DNA of 64,000 nucleotides. Origin: Caprella mutica (Eukaryota; Arthropoda; Malacostraca; Amphipoda; Caprellidae). Position numbers and translations under genes: made by a program. Under the pieces are notes generated by a model that was not told the origin of the DNA, made no database searches, and was given only the letters and a program-made list of their open reading frames with translations. Shown piece by piece: positions 23,413-36,963 of the stretch (positions are counted from its first letter, which is position 1; each line of letters starts with the position of its first letter). The stretch is taken from assembly GCA_947561585.1 (NCBI GenBank), contig CANNZV010003198.1, positions 1 to 64,000 of the forward strand. Direction: 5' to 3'.

Positions 23413-23579
23413 GACCTATCAGGATGAGTTATCCTAAAAATCCTTATTCGCAAAAACATTATGCTTGCATTAACTGTATCGATAGAAACTTATGCGCAGT
23501 TTATTATATTTTTGAAATTTTGGACTGAAGAAACATAACCATTTTGGGCACACCGTGCAATAATGGTCATATACCAAAA

Positions 23580-23800
23580 CTCTGCATTAAAAAAATCAGA
23601 ATGATCGGAAAATACAGGTTACAAAAATGCGAGATCAAAAAATCCAAGATTTGAAATATCGGGGATACTAATTAAGAAATCCGAAATATCAAAATACCCA
23701 GATTACAAAAAATCCGGGATTACAAAAAAATGCGGGATTAAAAATCTGAGATTATAAAAAATATGCATTACAAAATAAATCTAATAATACAAAAAAATAG
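23580..23800. repeat. Degenerate 'aaaaatccgggattac' repeat
   Basis: Around ten loose copies of words like 'aaaaaatccgggattac', 'gaaatccgaaatatc' and 'aaaaatctgagattat', with period about 16-19 bp. Confidence 0.6.
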
Positions 23801-24391
23801 AGTTAAAACAAAAAATAGAAAATTTTATAAAAGATGGAAAACATTTATTATAAAAAAGTCCAATGAATTTTATTTAAGAAATCCGGTGAAATTTATATAA
23901 CATTTCGAACAATTTAATTGAAATTAGAGTCCACAAGTTTTTAGAGAAATCTTGATGGAAGATGTGCAGATAACAGAAAATTCCGATTTTTTTTACAAAA
24001 TCTGAATAATTATACAATAACCAAAAATTTACAGTCCATAATTTTTGATTGGGAAGTCACTAGTCTATAATAAATAGAGAAAAAAAGTTGCATAATATTT
24101 AGTAGCGACTTCTGATTAGGTTATTAAGGGAATGTAATGCGAACCGAGATTGTTTGGTTAAATTTACTTATTGGAATAATTATATATCCTTAATTGCAAC
24201 TGCCTATATTTATATAACTTGTTAGAAGATTTCTTACGGTTTAGAAATTCCACAGTCAGCAGGATTTAATAGGATATAAAATTGCTTGTGGTTTAATGTT
24301 TCCGAACTACAAATTAATTTTTGATTTCCTGTGATATTGCGATTGATGAGAAGAGTCGAGAGAAGAGTCGAGAGAAGGGACTTCGATTAAA

Positions 24392-24595
24392 CCTGCTTCA
24401 CACATCACCGATATCTGTCCGGCACGTCACCGGTCCGTCTCCGTCACTCTCCTCTCAGTGATTCGGTGTCAGTGAAAAAATATATCGTTACATTAATTTC
24501 AACGGACCTATTCACACAGTACCAGCTCGCCTCAGTGATAAAAAATCACTGACCGGTGATGTCCCGGACGGATATCGGTGATGTGTGAAGCAGCC
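24392..24595. mobile_element. MITE, 204 bp, 'tcacacatcaccgatat' family, complete copy
   Basis: Inverted ends: left cctgcttcacacatcaccga; right, in reverse complement, ggctgcttcacacatcaccg. Both sides are flanked by TTAAA (24387-24391, 24596-24600), a possible 5-bp target duplication. The centre 'tatatcgttacattaatttc' and 'ggacctattcacacagtacc' is shared with 5325-5475. The open frame starting at 24578 is a by-product of its right arm. Confidence 0.8.
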
Positions 24596-24599
24596 TTAA

Positions 24600-26400
24600 A
24601 CCTGGAAATGTTAAAAGATGTTGAAGACAGGATACGGATCGTATTTTGGTGGAATAATGGTGAGATTAAGATAATTGCTGTCATTGGAACAAACCAATGG
24701 AGTGTTAGTAGATATATCCAGTGGGATGGATTTGGAACTTTGTGGAAAAAGAGGATAGTCGTTAGTTTTCTGTTCTTAGCTCAGCTGGGCTCAGAGCTTG
24801 TTTCGAATCGTCAGGAAGATTAGGATTACGTCGTAGCTCCGAGCATGTTATCTGAATACTAGTTAGTTAGGAGATTATTTAAATATTTTAACAAATGTTT
24901 AAATTGACTTTTATTTGGATGAATATTTATTAAATGTTGAAACTTTAGGCTTGAGCATATTGCAGACCGAAGGTTCCTCAAATGTGTCGTGTACTGTATA
25001 CTGAGTTAAGCCTCTCAATCTACTTTTACTGTAAAAATATTTCGGTTATTGAGTATAATTGTAGTAATTCATATTTAGGTACTTCAAAAAGTACCATTTT
25101 GTTTTAGAATGTTCATTTGTTTCTTTTCTGTCACTTATTTGTCCTTCAATTATATAAATATCTTCTAAAATAAAAATTGTTTCATAATAGTCGCTGTAAA
25201 ACAGAGAACTTTTTAACTGCCCAAACATAACTTTTTCTGTGAGTATTCATACATGTGCCGTCAATAAATGCACATTGCATAATTTATTTGTTTGTTGTTA
25301 TTTCACTTTCATTATTTTCTCGTGTTCTTCCTATTTGTTGCTTTTGGAATTTCATTTACACAAGAATTCTCTTTCATTTCAGTCTCTGATTAAAATAAAG
25401 ATCCGAATCCAATTTATTGGTTGTTACGTAACTATTTAATTGTAGGACTGTAACTGTTTTTCTAATAAGATTGAATTTTAAAATGTCATAGGTGTTTCAA
25501 TATTGAACATAACGTTTTATGAAATGTTTATTTCCATTTTGATTGAATAATGTTTATACTGAATTTTAAGTTCGTTTATTTTTGATGAATTTGGTATTTG
25601 TTGAAATTATTTCATTTTTCCCTAAAATTATGAATGCCATCATTTTGATAATAATTAAAATATATTTTCATGGCATTGGAATCTTTTTTTTTTAATGTAA
25701 AAGATTTTATAATCAACTCCACCGCTTAAAATGTATTTTAACTAAATAATGTAAAATTCCTATGTCCAAAAATATAGTTTGAGAGACTCATTATATTTGT
25801 TAAAGAAAATCATTGTATGAAGGATGAGTCACAGATGTAAAAATGAGTCAAAATGACCCGATTCTGACTTGTGAGACAAGTCATGTGACCTAACAATATG
25901 AATGAAAATGTTTTTACTGTTGTAATATTATAATTTTTATATCTTCATATTATTTGATATGACAAATAAGGACAAAATAAACGATAAAATGTTACACTGC
26001 TTAAAATGATTCACTTGAAACTATACTTTTTGATATTCTCTCCTAAAACTATGACCCTAAAATTAAGTGAAAAATCTCTTTATCTCCATGACACTCTCCC
26101 TATATTATCTCTCTCTCTTCCCCTATCTCTCCTCCCTATCTCTTCTCACCAAATTATAACTTCCATACTAATTTACTAACTCTTTTGTATCGCAAAATAG
26201 TTTGTCTAACTTTTATTAATGAAATTATGAGCTAACCGCTAAGTTATAAATTGGGTTATGGGCCTGTGAAAGATTTGCCAAAATATTTAGCGATATATGA
26301 GGTAAGGAGGCTAGAAACTACCCTCACTATTATGCACATGTGATTTGTTGGGGAGTGAATACTCACATGTTGGTTGTCATTACTTACATAATAGCTCTTT
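24600..26400. other. AT-rich spacer
   Basis: No gene seen. A CT-rich microsatellite-like stretch lies at about 26088-26150. Confidence 0.45.
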
Positions 26401-26401
26401 G

Positions 26402-26543
26402 GTTTGAGAGCTTCACAGTACTCGGGAAGTGGATGTTATAGGTCATGACGATAGGTCTATCAGAAGTTTCTAATTGTCAGATTGGTTCATTGGCTAAGTT
26501 AACACCCACTTTACGAGTACTGTGGGTGTTTGAGTACCACAAC
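26402..26543. mobile_element. 'cacagtactcgg' MITE, copy 2
   Basis: The left gagagcttcacagtactcgg and the right cgagtactgtgggtgtttga with gtaccaca form inverted ends. Related to 18527-18628 and 39852-39976. Confidence 0.65.
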
Positions 26544-26704
26544 CCATCACCAATGAATAAAATGCAATGAAAATGTTACTCTGGATGAATTAAGAGTTCA
26601 ACTATCGAAATGACGCTAAAGGAAACACGCAGCTTCAATTGTTGTTAAGATATGCTAATTTAAATTTGGGTTCCGTATTTTTTTAGGTAACACATTCCCT
26701 TATG

Positions 26705-27478
26705 AAAATCCATATCACATTTCTTCATCACATTTTCTCCATCACATTCTCGTATCACATTCTCTTATCACATTCCCTCATCACATTCCTTCATCACATT
26801 CCCTTATCACATTCCCTTTTCACATTCCCTCATCACATTCCCTTATCACATTCCTTTATCACATTTCCGTATCACATTCCCTCATAACATTCCTATATCA
26901 CATTCCCTTATCACATTCCTATATCACAATCCCTTATCACATTCTCTTATCACATTCCCTCATCACATTCCCTCATCACATTCCCTTATCACATTCCTTT
27001 ATCACATTCCCTCATCACATTCCCTTATCACATTCCCTTATCACATTTCCGTATCACATTCCCTCATCACATTCCTATATCACATTCCCTTATCACATTC
27101 CCTTATCACATTCCCTTATCACATTCCTATATCACATTCCATTATCACATTCCATTATCGCATTCCCTTATCACATTCCTTTATCACATTCCATTATAAC
27201 ATTCCATTATCACATTCCATTATCGAATTCTCTTATCACATTCCTTTATCACATTCCATTAGCGTATTCCATTATCACATTCCATTATCACATTCCATTA
27301 GCGCATTCCATTATCACATTCCATTATCACATTCCATTATTACATTCCTGTATCACATTCCATTATCACATTCCATTATCACATTCCCTTATCACATTCC
27401 CTTATCACATTCCCTTATCACATTCCCTTATCACATTCCTGTATCAGATTCCTGTATCACATTTCCGTATCACTGATA
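26705..27478. repeat. 13-bp minisatellite (about 60 copies) with subdomains
   Basis: Copies of cacattcccttat. The left third mixes ccctcat, cccttat and cctatat types, the middle (about 27140-27380) is dominated by ccattat, and the right end returns to cccttat and cctgtat. The spatial sorting of variants shows local copying. Confidence 0.97.
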
Positions 27479-27588
27479 CCTACCAATGAATGAAATGCAT
27501 CATGTCATGTATCTGTAAATCAGAGTCTATTAAGTGAATCAATTTAAACAAGTACGTCCTTGTCTGCAGTGCCTTATCTACATGACAA

Positions 27589-27885
27589 ACCACTATCACT
27601 GGTACTATCAATAGTACTATCACTGGTACTATCAATAGTACTATCACTGGTACTATCAATAGTACTATCACTGGTACTATCAATAGTACTATCACTGGTA
27701 CTATCAATAGTACTATCACTGGTACTATCAATAGTACTATCACTGGTACTATCAATAGTACTATCACTGGTACTATCAATAGTACTATCACTGGTACTAT
27801 CAATAGTACTATCACTGGTACTATCAATAGTACTATCACTGGTACTATCAATAGTACTATCACTACCAATAGTACTACCACTATC
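27589..27885. repeat. 24-bp minisatellite (about 11 copies), almost no variation
   Basis: The unit is actatcactggtactatcaa plus tagt. Copies appear identical until the last two (actaccaatagtactaccac). Each unit carries two gtactatca half-units, so it grew from a 12-bp precursor. Because 24 is divisible by 3, both strands stay open (110 and 147 codons); neither is considered coding. Confidence 0.97.
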
Positions 27886-27889
27886 AGTC

Positions 27890-28735
27890 TAATTATTGAC
27901 AAAATCGTACCGTATTTTGTCATCTAAGCTACAATCGTTATCGTCGGCTTTAATGTACGACGACAGAAAGCTATTAGTATACGGCGGTAAATAATTCAAC
28001 CAAAATTCTAGCATAATCTACGATCATTTAAAAACACTTATAGTCTATCGTCTTTCGTCGGACATCCCAGATGATACTGTCTGACATTTCACGATAAAAT
28101 ACGAACAAAACCGATTGTTAGATTTTCGAACAACCCCTTCTAATTTTTTGACTGGGTTTCCTCTCATTGGTTGTGCCTTCACTCACGCATTGCTACAGTA
28201 TGCAAAGTGCATTAATGCTAATACTGTGTTTGATTAAACACTATGCAGTCCAATGCAGTGGATTGATTTACAGAGATATTTACTTTCTATTTCTTACCGG
28301 CAAGAGATGTAACTATTTGAACAGTGATATAATAAATAAATTATTGTTTGTGCCGCGATTTTTATATTTTAATTGACTATACTTTTCCAATAATAAAATA
28401 TATAAATTTTCTTTTTTATCTCTTATTCAATAAATATTTTCATTTTCATAAATTAGTCATTTCATTTTATATTAATTATTTCATATGAATTCACACCGAG
28501 TTTTGACATATACTTTCCGTGCACGCAAATCCCCTAAACTGATATTCCTAACACGGTGAGTGTCTGTGACGATCACGAAGATGTTTTACCTGTTCGTGTC
28601 CCTTATTAAATTAGCAGTAGTCATTACAGACAGGTGCAGTTATTGGTAATTAGACTGTTAGAGAAATGATGGGGCACTTATCTGATGGAATAATGGTATA
28701 ACGAACCGGAATCATTATACAAACAGTTAATAGAT
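27890..28735. other. Spacer with no recognised feature
   Basis: 27900-28110 is somewhat richer in CG dinucleotides (cgttatcgtcgg, cgacgacag), but no frame or motif is identified. Confidence 0.4.
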
Positions 28736-28737
28736 AT

Positions 28738-30796
28738 TGTGAGAATGTTGAATTAGTATTGTTAAATATTGAATTAACTTGGTATAGATTGTTATGTTCA
28801 TATTGTTAAAATGTTGAATTAACATTGTTAAAATGTTGAATTAACACTGTTAAAATGTTGAATTAACATTGTTAAAATGTTGAATTAACATTGTAATATT
28901 GCTGAATTGACATTGTTATAATGTTGAATTAACATTGTTATAATGTTGAATTAACATTGTTATAATGTTGAATTAACATTGTTAAAATATTGAATTAACA
29001 TTGTTAAAATGTTGAATTAACATTGTTATAATATTGAATTAACATTGTTAAAATGCTGAATTAACATTGCTATTATGTTGAATTAACATTGTTATAATAT
29101 TGAATTAACATTGTTAAAATGTTGAATTAACATTGTTAAAATGTTGAATCAACATTGTTAAAATGTTGAATTAACATTGTTAAAATGCTGAATTAACATT
29201 GCTATTATGTTGAATTAACATTGCTATTATGTTGAATTAACATTGTTATAATATTGAATTAACATTGTTAAAATGTTGAATTAACATTGCTATTATGTTG
29301 AATTAACATTGTTATAATATTGAATTAACATTGCTATTATGTTGAATTAACATTGCTATTATGTTGAATTAACATTGTTATAATATTGAATTAACATTGT
29401 TAAAATGTTGAATTAACATTGCTATTATGTTGAATTAACATTGTTATATTATTGAATTAACATTGTTAAAATGCTGAATTAACATTGTTATAATATTGAA
29501 TTAACATTGTTAAAATGTTGAATTAACATTGTTATAATATTGAATTAACATTGTTATATTATTGAATTAACATTGTTAAAATGCTGAATTAACATTGTTA
29601 TAATATTGAATTAACATTGTTAAAATGCTGAATTAACATTGCTATTATGTTGAATTAACATTGTTATAATGTTGAATTAACATTGTTATATTATTGAATT
29701 AACATTGTTAAAATGTTGAATTAACATTGTTATAATATTGAATTAACATTGTTAAAATGTTGAATTAACATTGCTATTATGTTGAATTAACATTGCTATA
29801 ATATTGAATTAACATTGTTAAAATGCTGAATTAACATTGCTATTATGTTGAATTAACATTGTTATAATATTGAATTAACATTGTTAAAATGCTGAATTAA
29901 CATTGCTATTATGTTGAATTAACATTGTTTTAATATTGAATTAACATTGTTAAAATGCTGAATTAACATTGCTATTATGTTGAATTAACATTGTTATAAT
30001 ATTGAATTAACATTGTTAAAATGCTGAATTAACATTGCTATTATGTTGAATTAACATTGTTATAATATTGAATTAACATTGTTAAAATGTTGAATTAACA
30101 TTGCTATTATGTTGAATTAACATTGTTATAATATTGAATTAACATTGTTAAAATGCTGAATTAACATTGCTATTATGTTGAATTAACGTTGTTATAATAT
30201 TGAATTAACATTGTTAAAATGCTGAATTAACATTGCTATTATGTTGAATTAACATTGTTATAATATTGAATTAACATTGTTAAAATGCTGAATTAACATT
30301 GCTATTATGTTGAATTAACATTGTTATAATATTGAATTAACATTGTTATATTGCTGAATTAACATTGCTATTATGTTGAATTAACATTGTTATAATATTG
30401 AATTAACATTGTTATAATATTGAATTAACATTGTTAAAATGCTGAATTAACATTGCTATTATGTTGAATTAACATTGTTATAATATTGAATTAACATTGT
30501 TAAAATGCTGAATTAACATTGCTACTATGTTGAATTAACATTGTTATAATATTGAATTAACATTGTTATATTGCTGAATTAACATTGCTATTATGCTGAA
30601 TTAACATTGTTATAATGTTGATGAATTAACATTGTTATAATGTTGATGAATTAACATTGTTATAATGTTGATGAATTAACATTGTTATAATGTTGATGAA
30701 TTAACATTGTTATAATGTTGATGAATTAACATTGTTATAATGTTGATGAATTAACATTGTTATAATGTTGATGAATTAACATTGTTATAATGTTGG
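28738..30796. repeat. 22-bp minisatellite with 66-bp higher-order repeat (about 93 units)
   Basis: The basic unit is ttgaattaacattgttaaaa plus tg. From about 29600 to 30600 three unit types alternate as a 66-bp trimer (ttataatat, ttaaaatgc, ctattatgt endings). At the right edge (30606-30790) the unit becomes 25 bp (ttgatgaattaacattgtta plus taatg) repeated about seven times. Short units at the left are simple monomers. Confidence 0.97.
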
Positions 30797-30799
30797 TAG

Positions 30800-31275
30800 A
30801 ATATATTTTTAACAGTTTCGCTTATTGTATCCTGAATAACGGAACTTTATTAAATAAGAAATTCATGGAAAGAACTTGATAATAAAACATTTTAATATTC
30901 ACTTAAATATCATTTAATGCTAAATTAATGCACTTGAGAAGAAAATATGAATACTTTTCCGCAGTTTTGGTTTAATAGCATTTAAATGATTTTCCCATTA
31001 AATTAATTATCTCAGCCTCTAGTCAGTTTTATGGCAAATAAATCTCGAGGCTTGTAAAACCGTTAAAATAAATAAAATAATATGTATAGTGATGTGCAAA
31101 TAACAACATATACAAATTAATCATTCGGTAACTTAATTGCTTACTATGTATAATGTAGTACAAACCCTACACAGTAATTAGTAGACATAGCAATACATCA
31201 TTACAATTAATGATAGCTTATCATTATTAAGTAGATATTGTCTTTGATGCTATCCTCTGATAGATATTACATTCC
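30800..31275. other. AT-rich spacer
   Basis: Nothing recognised. Confidence 0.45.
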
Positions 31276-31277
31276 AT

Positions 31278-31385
31278 GACTATGTCTTTACTATGTCTTT
31301 ACTATGTCTTTACTATGTCTTTACTATGGTATTACTATGTCTTTACTATGTCTTTACTATGTCTTTACTATGTCTTTACTATGTC
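31278..31385. repeat. 11-bp tandem repeat
   Basis: About ten copies of tctttactatg, one altered to gtattactatg. Confidence 0.95.
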
Positions 31386-33260
31386 CTCAACAGGTGGATG
31401 AATGACATCAACTATTACTGATGCTTTGATGTACCATACGTAGCTTCAAGCCGGTCAATGAAATCTAGATCATCGAATTTCAATCGGTGAATACAGATGA
31501 ATAATCGTTGATAATAGGATCATTTATCTTCAACGATGAATTATTCGATGAAAATTCAATCGTGATTCATAATAAATTCCGACCAATTAGTCTGCATTCA
31601 ATCTACATTATATGTAAAATCTCAATATCGTTAACAAAGACCAATTTATAAATCTCATACATACTCATATTTCAACTTAACCTCACTCATATTTCTCATA
31701 AATCAATTCTTAATATTAAATAGTTAATCATACCATTTCAGTCTATATTCTTATGTAATTAGCAAAGTTTAATAAATAGGTAGATACTAAATGCTATAGT
31801 CATTCGTAAGCGCTATAAGTTGTGTATTTGTACTACTTTCTTACTAAAGCCAATAATGCAATCAAAACTAAACCATTTGCAATCATTTATTACATTGTTC
31901 AACAGACAGATTATAATGGTGAATTAATTGAATATTATTAGTATTATTTGTTTAAATTTTGTATAATAGTATTAAGTAATACTTTATAACTTTAAAAAGA
32001 TACATTCAGTATACCATTCACAGGCCCAGAGCTGAAATGTCTGTTATTTTATATACTTTGTGTGGGAACATGACTGATATTTCAGTCATGTTCCATGGTT
32101 CCATCATGTACATTGCTGAAGAGAAGCTCACAGACAAACATACACATAATAGTGGTAAAAATAACATACAATTTCATGTCTATGGCAGAAGCCGTCAGAA
32201 TCAAAAAGGGCAAAACCTCTTGTAATCAATGTATTTGTAGGTATTTTATAATTATCTTCAAAAATGATTTTTGTTTCTCTTCATTAGTATTCTGTCTAAA
32301 TTATTAATTAGTAATCTCTAACCACTACATTTACATCATTCATCCTTAAATAAAGTTAATTTCTGTTAAATATCACTATTTCACTTGAACTAAAGCTAAA
32401 ATTACACTATTGTAGTTCTGTGGCTTTATCGCTACTATTACTCTATTTTTTCTGATAATCGATCTATTTTAAGTCACACATCTCTTATCACAGGATGTCC
32501 CGTAAAAGCAAATGATAAAGTGAAGTATATTATTAGTATAAAATATTTAAAACTACACACTTTTTTGTCTAATATATTTAGATAGTAAATAAATTAGAAT
32601 AAATGTGCTCAAAATAGTTAAATATAAAATATTTTATTTCAATATTTTTAGCCATATAATATGTGATTTAAAAAAAAGTATAAATTACATATCTCGTTTC
32701 AAATATTGAGCAAAAAATTAAAGCCCAAATTATTTATGAAAAAGCAATATTTAATTAAAAATAATAGGAAATTATATTTTGGAAAAGGTTTATTATTATT
32801 CCAAATATATTTTTTTTCAATAAATCATAAGGTTTATTCCGATAAAATTAAGTATAAAGAATGACAAATATTACTAAATAAAGTTAAACGCATTCAAGTA
32901 CTTTATCTCTATCTTTTAATTTTTAATTTATCTTTAATACATTTATATAAAAAAAGCATTATTTATATATGTTTCCATATAATATTTTAATAACATTATC
33001 TTCAATAAATTAGAATAATGAGACATCTACAATAATAGCATAAATTATATATAATTCCCATTATAAATAATAGAACTCTTTACCATTTATAAAGGACTAA
33101 TATGATATTATATACTAATGTTGATTAAATTTTGGAGAATCCAATTCAGACGTAATTAAAAATATCCAATATAAAAAGAACGAAATGAACTCTGCAATCT
33201 TAACTGTCAGATGCAATTCTGGATAATATAGGAGAAAACATTGGTAAACCTCTTTTGTAA
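31386..33260. other. AT-rich spacer
   Basis: It contains a weak hairpin near 31480-31560 (gatgaataatcgttgataat and its mirror). The overlapping frames of 62-70 codons at 32037-32307 show no domain and are not called. Confidence 0.4.
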
Positions 33261-33261
33261 C

Positions 33262-35186
33262 CAGTGAACCGTATTACCCAAATGGTAAACAGTGAACCGT
33301 ATTACCCAAATGGTAAACAGTGAACCGTATTACCCAACTGGTAAACAGTGAACCTTATTACCCAACTGGTAAACAGTGAACCTTATTACCCAACTGGTAA
33401 ACAGTGAACCTTATTACCAAATTGGTAACTAGTGAACCGTATTACCCAATTGGTAAACAGTGAACCTTATTACCCAATTGGTAACTAGTGAACCGTATTA
33501 CCTAATTGGTAAACAGTGAACCGTATTACCCAATTGGTAACTAGTGAACCGTATTACCCAATTGGTAACTAGTGAACCGTATTACCCAACTGGTAAACAG
33601 TGAACCTTATTACCCAATTGGTAACTAGTGAACTGTATTACCCCATTGGTAAACAGTGAACTGTATTACCCCATTGGTAAACAGTGAACCGTATTACCCA
33701 ACTGGTAAACAGTGAACCTTATTACCCAACTGGTAAACAGTGAACCTTATTACCCAATTGGTAACTAGTGAACCGTATTACCCAATTGGTAAACAGTGAA
33801 CCTTATTACCCAATTGGTAACTAGTGAACCGTATTAGCCAATTGGTAAACAGTGAACCGTATTACCCAATTGGTAACTAGTGAACCGTATTACCCAATTG
33901 GTAACTAGTGAACCGTATTACCCAACTGGTAAACAGTGAACCTTATTACCCAATTGGTAACTAGTGAACCGTATTACCCAATTGGTAAACAGTGAACCTT
34001 ATTACCCAATTGGTAACTAGTGAACCGTATTACCCAATTGGTAAACAGTGAACCGTATTACCCAATTGGTAACTAGTGAACCGTATTACCCAATTGGTAA
34101 CTAGTGAACCGTATTACCAAACTGGTAAACAGTGAACCTTATTACCCAATTGGTAACTAGTGAACTGTATTACCCCATTGGTAAACAGTGAACTGTATTA
34201 CCCCATTGGTAAACAGTGAACCGTATTACCCAACTGGTAAACAGTGAACCTTATTACCCAACTGGTAAACAGTGAACCTTATTACCCAATTGGTAACTAG
34301 TGAACCGTATTACCCAATTGGTAAACAGTGAACCTTATTACCCAATTGGTAACTAGTGAACCGTATTACCCAATTGGTAAACAGTGAACCGTATTACCCA
34401 ATTGGTAAACAGTGAACCGTATTACCCAATTGATAACTAGTGAACCGTATTACCCAATTGGTAACTAGTGAACCGTATTACCCAACTGGTAAACAGTGAA
34501 CCTTATTACCCAATTGGTAACTAGTGAACTGTATTACCCCATTGGTAAACAGTGAACTGTATTACCCCATTGGTAAACAGTGAACCGTATTACCCAACTG
34601 GTAAACAGTGAACCTTATTACCCAACTGGTAAACAGTGAACCTTATTACCCAATTGGTAACTAGTGAACCGTATTACCCAATTGGTAAACAGTGAACCTT
34701 ATTACCCAATTGGTAACTAGTGAACCGTATTACCCAATTGGTAAACAGTGAACCGTATTACCCAATTGGTAACTAGTGAACCGTATTACCCAATTGGTAA
34801 CTAGTGAACCGTATTACCCAACTGGTAAACAGTGAACCTTATTACCCAATTGGTAACTAGTGAACCGTATTACCCAATTGGTAAACAGTGAACCTTATTA
34901 CCCAATTGGTAACTAGTGAACCGTATTACCCAATTGGTAAACAGTGAACCGTATTACCCAATTGGTAACTAGTGAACCGTATTACCCAATTGGTAACTAG
35001 TGAACCGTATTACCCAATTGGTAACTAGTGAACCGTATTACCCAAATGGTAAACAGTGAACCGTATTACCCAATTGGTAACTAGTGAACCGTATTACCCA
35101 ATTGGTAAACAGTGAACCTTATTACCCAATTGGTAACCAGTTAACCGTATTACCCAATTGGTAACCAGTTAACCGTATTACCCAAT
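33262..35186. repeat. 28-bp minisatellite (about 69 copies) with long-range block copying
   Basis: Units read agtgaaccgtattacccaat plus tggtaaac, with two main types (taaacagtg and taactagtg). A marker pair of variant units (aactgtattaccccattgg) recurs at 33631, 34163 and 34527, that is 532 bp (19 units) and 364 bp (13 units) apart, with similar neighbours each time. Confidence 0.97.
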
Positions 35187-35307
35187 TTATTTTATTTTTT
35201 TACAGTATTAAATAATAAATTATACAACAATTATTTATTATCGATAAATTACGAAATTAGTTTTTTTATCATTCGTTTAATGCACTTTTTAGCTGTATAT
35301 ACTTTCT

Positions 35308-36440
35308 ATCACTCTAGATACACTATGTATCACTCTAGATACACTATGTATCACTCTAGATACACTATGTATCACTCTAGATACACTATGTATCACTCTA
35401 GATACACTATGTATCACTCTAGATACACTATGTATCACTCTAGATACACTGTGTATCACTCTAGATACACTGTGTATCACTCTAGATACCCTGTGTATCA
35501 CTCTAGATACACTGTGTATCACTCTAGATACCCTGTGTGTCACTCTAGATACACTGTGTATCACTCTAGATACCCTGTGTATCACTCTAGATACACTGTG
35601 TATCACTCTAGATACTCTGTGTATCACTCTAGATACACTGTGTATCACTCTAGATACACTGTGTATCACTCTAGATACACTATGTATCACTCTAGATACA
35701 CTATGTATCACTCTAGATACACTGTGTATCACTCTAGATACCCTGTGTATCACTCTAGATACACTGTGTATCATTCTAGATACCCTGTGTATCACTCTAG
35801 ATACACTGTGTATCACTCTAGATACACAGTGTATCACTCTAGATACACAGTGTATCACTCTAGATACACAGTGTATCACTTTAGATACACAGTGTATCAC
35901 TTTAGATACACTGTGTATCTCTCTAGATACCCTATGTATCACTCTAGATACACAGTGTATCACTCTAGATACACTGTGTATCTCTCTAGATACACTGTGT
36001 ATCACTCTAGATACCCTGTGTATCACTCTAGATACACTTTGTATCACTCTAGATACACTGTGTATCACTCTAGATACACAGTGTATCACTCTAGATACCC
36101 TATGTATCACTCTAGATACACTGTGTATCACTCTAGATACACTGTGTATCTCTCTAGATACACTGTGTATCACTCTAGATACACTGTGTATCTCTCTAGA
36201 TACACTGTGTATCACTCTAGATACACTGTGTATCACTCTAGATACCCTGTGTATCACTCTAGATACACTGTGTATCACTCTAGATACACTATGTATCACT
36301 CTAGATACACTGTGTATCACTCTAGATACACTGTGTATCACTCTAGATACACTGTGTATCACTCTAGATACTCTGTGTATCACTCTAGATACTCTGTGTA
36401 TCACTCTAGATACACTGTGTATCACTCTAGATACACTGTA
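35308..36440. repeat. 21-bp hairpin-forming minisatellite (about 54 copies)
   Basis: The core gtgtatcactctagatacac is an inverted repeat: gtgtatc pairs with gatacac around a 6-base loop. Variants often keep the symmetry (tacactgtgtatc, tacacagtgtatc). 21 is divisible by 3, so both strands stay open (393 codons plus, 378 minus: YHSRYTV and SRVIHSV repeats). These are not taken as proteins. Confidence 0.97.
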
Positions 36441-36960
36441 AGTATCTTTTCACCAATGTGATACTTGCATTCACACGAGTTCATATTTAAATAATAACAA
36501 GCGTATAAAGTCAGCCTAACAATGAACTAACACGAATATTTGCCATCAAAATTCCATTAATTGCTAAGTAATTCATAGTTTACATGCGAGTCATCCGGTC
36601 TTTTTAAACTTATTTAAGCCTAGGCTAAGAAACGAGGTATCAGACATTTCTACATTATCGATTATTTTAGAAAATTATAAAATAGTAATTATATAATTGA
36701 TTTATATATGACTGAAAATCTAAGGCTATTCATTAATTCATAAATTACTCATTACCATTTATTGATCGTTACTCATTTAATCACACCTACATTTTATTCA
36801 TGTTATAGTAAATGGCACACAGGGAGCAGTAGTTAGATATCAATTAAAGTCCGTAATAGCAATCATTACTCACAGATCTTGATATGTAATTAAAGACTTG
36901 AATATATTAATGAGTAATGAAGACTGAGACAAAGCCTTTCAAACTGCAACTAACTATTGA
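36441..36960. other. AT-rich spacer
   Basis: Nothing recognised between the two large arrays. Confidence 0.45.
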
Positions 36961-36963
36961 AGT

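Noticed and set aside
24578..24823. 81-codon frame starting MMCEAALNLEML
   Set aside because: Its beginning is the right arm of the MITE at 24392-24595 and the rest shows no family.
27480..27923. Hydrophobic LIVPVIVL repeat protein, possible membrane protein
   Set aside because: Translation of the 24-bp array. The other strand is open too, and codons follow the DNA repeat, not protein constraint.
35280..36461. 393-codon plus-strand and 378-codon minus-strand repeat proteins
   Set aside because: The 21-bp unit is divisible by three and nearly symmetrical, so both strands stay open by construction. No signal peptide or non-repeat domain.
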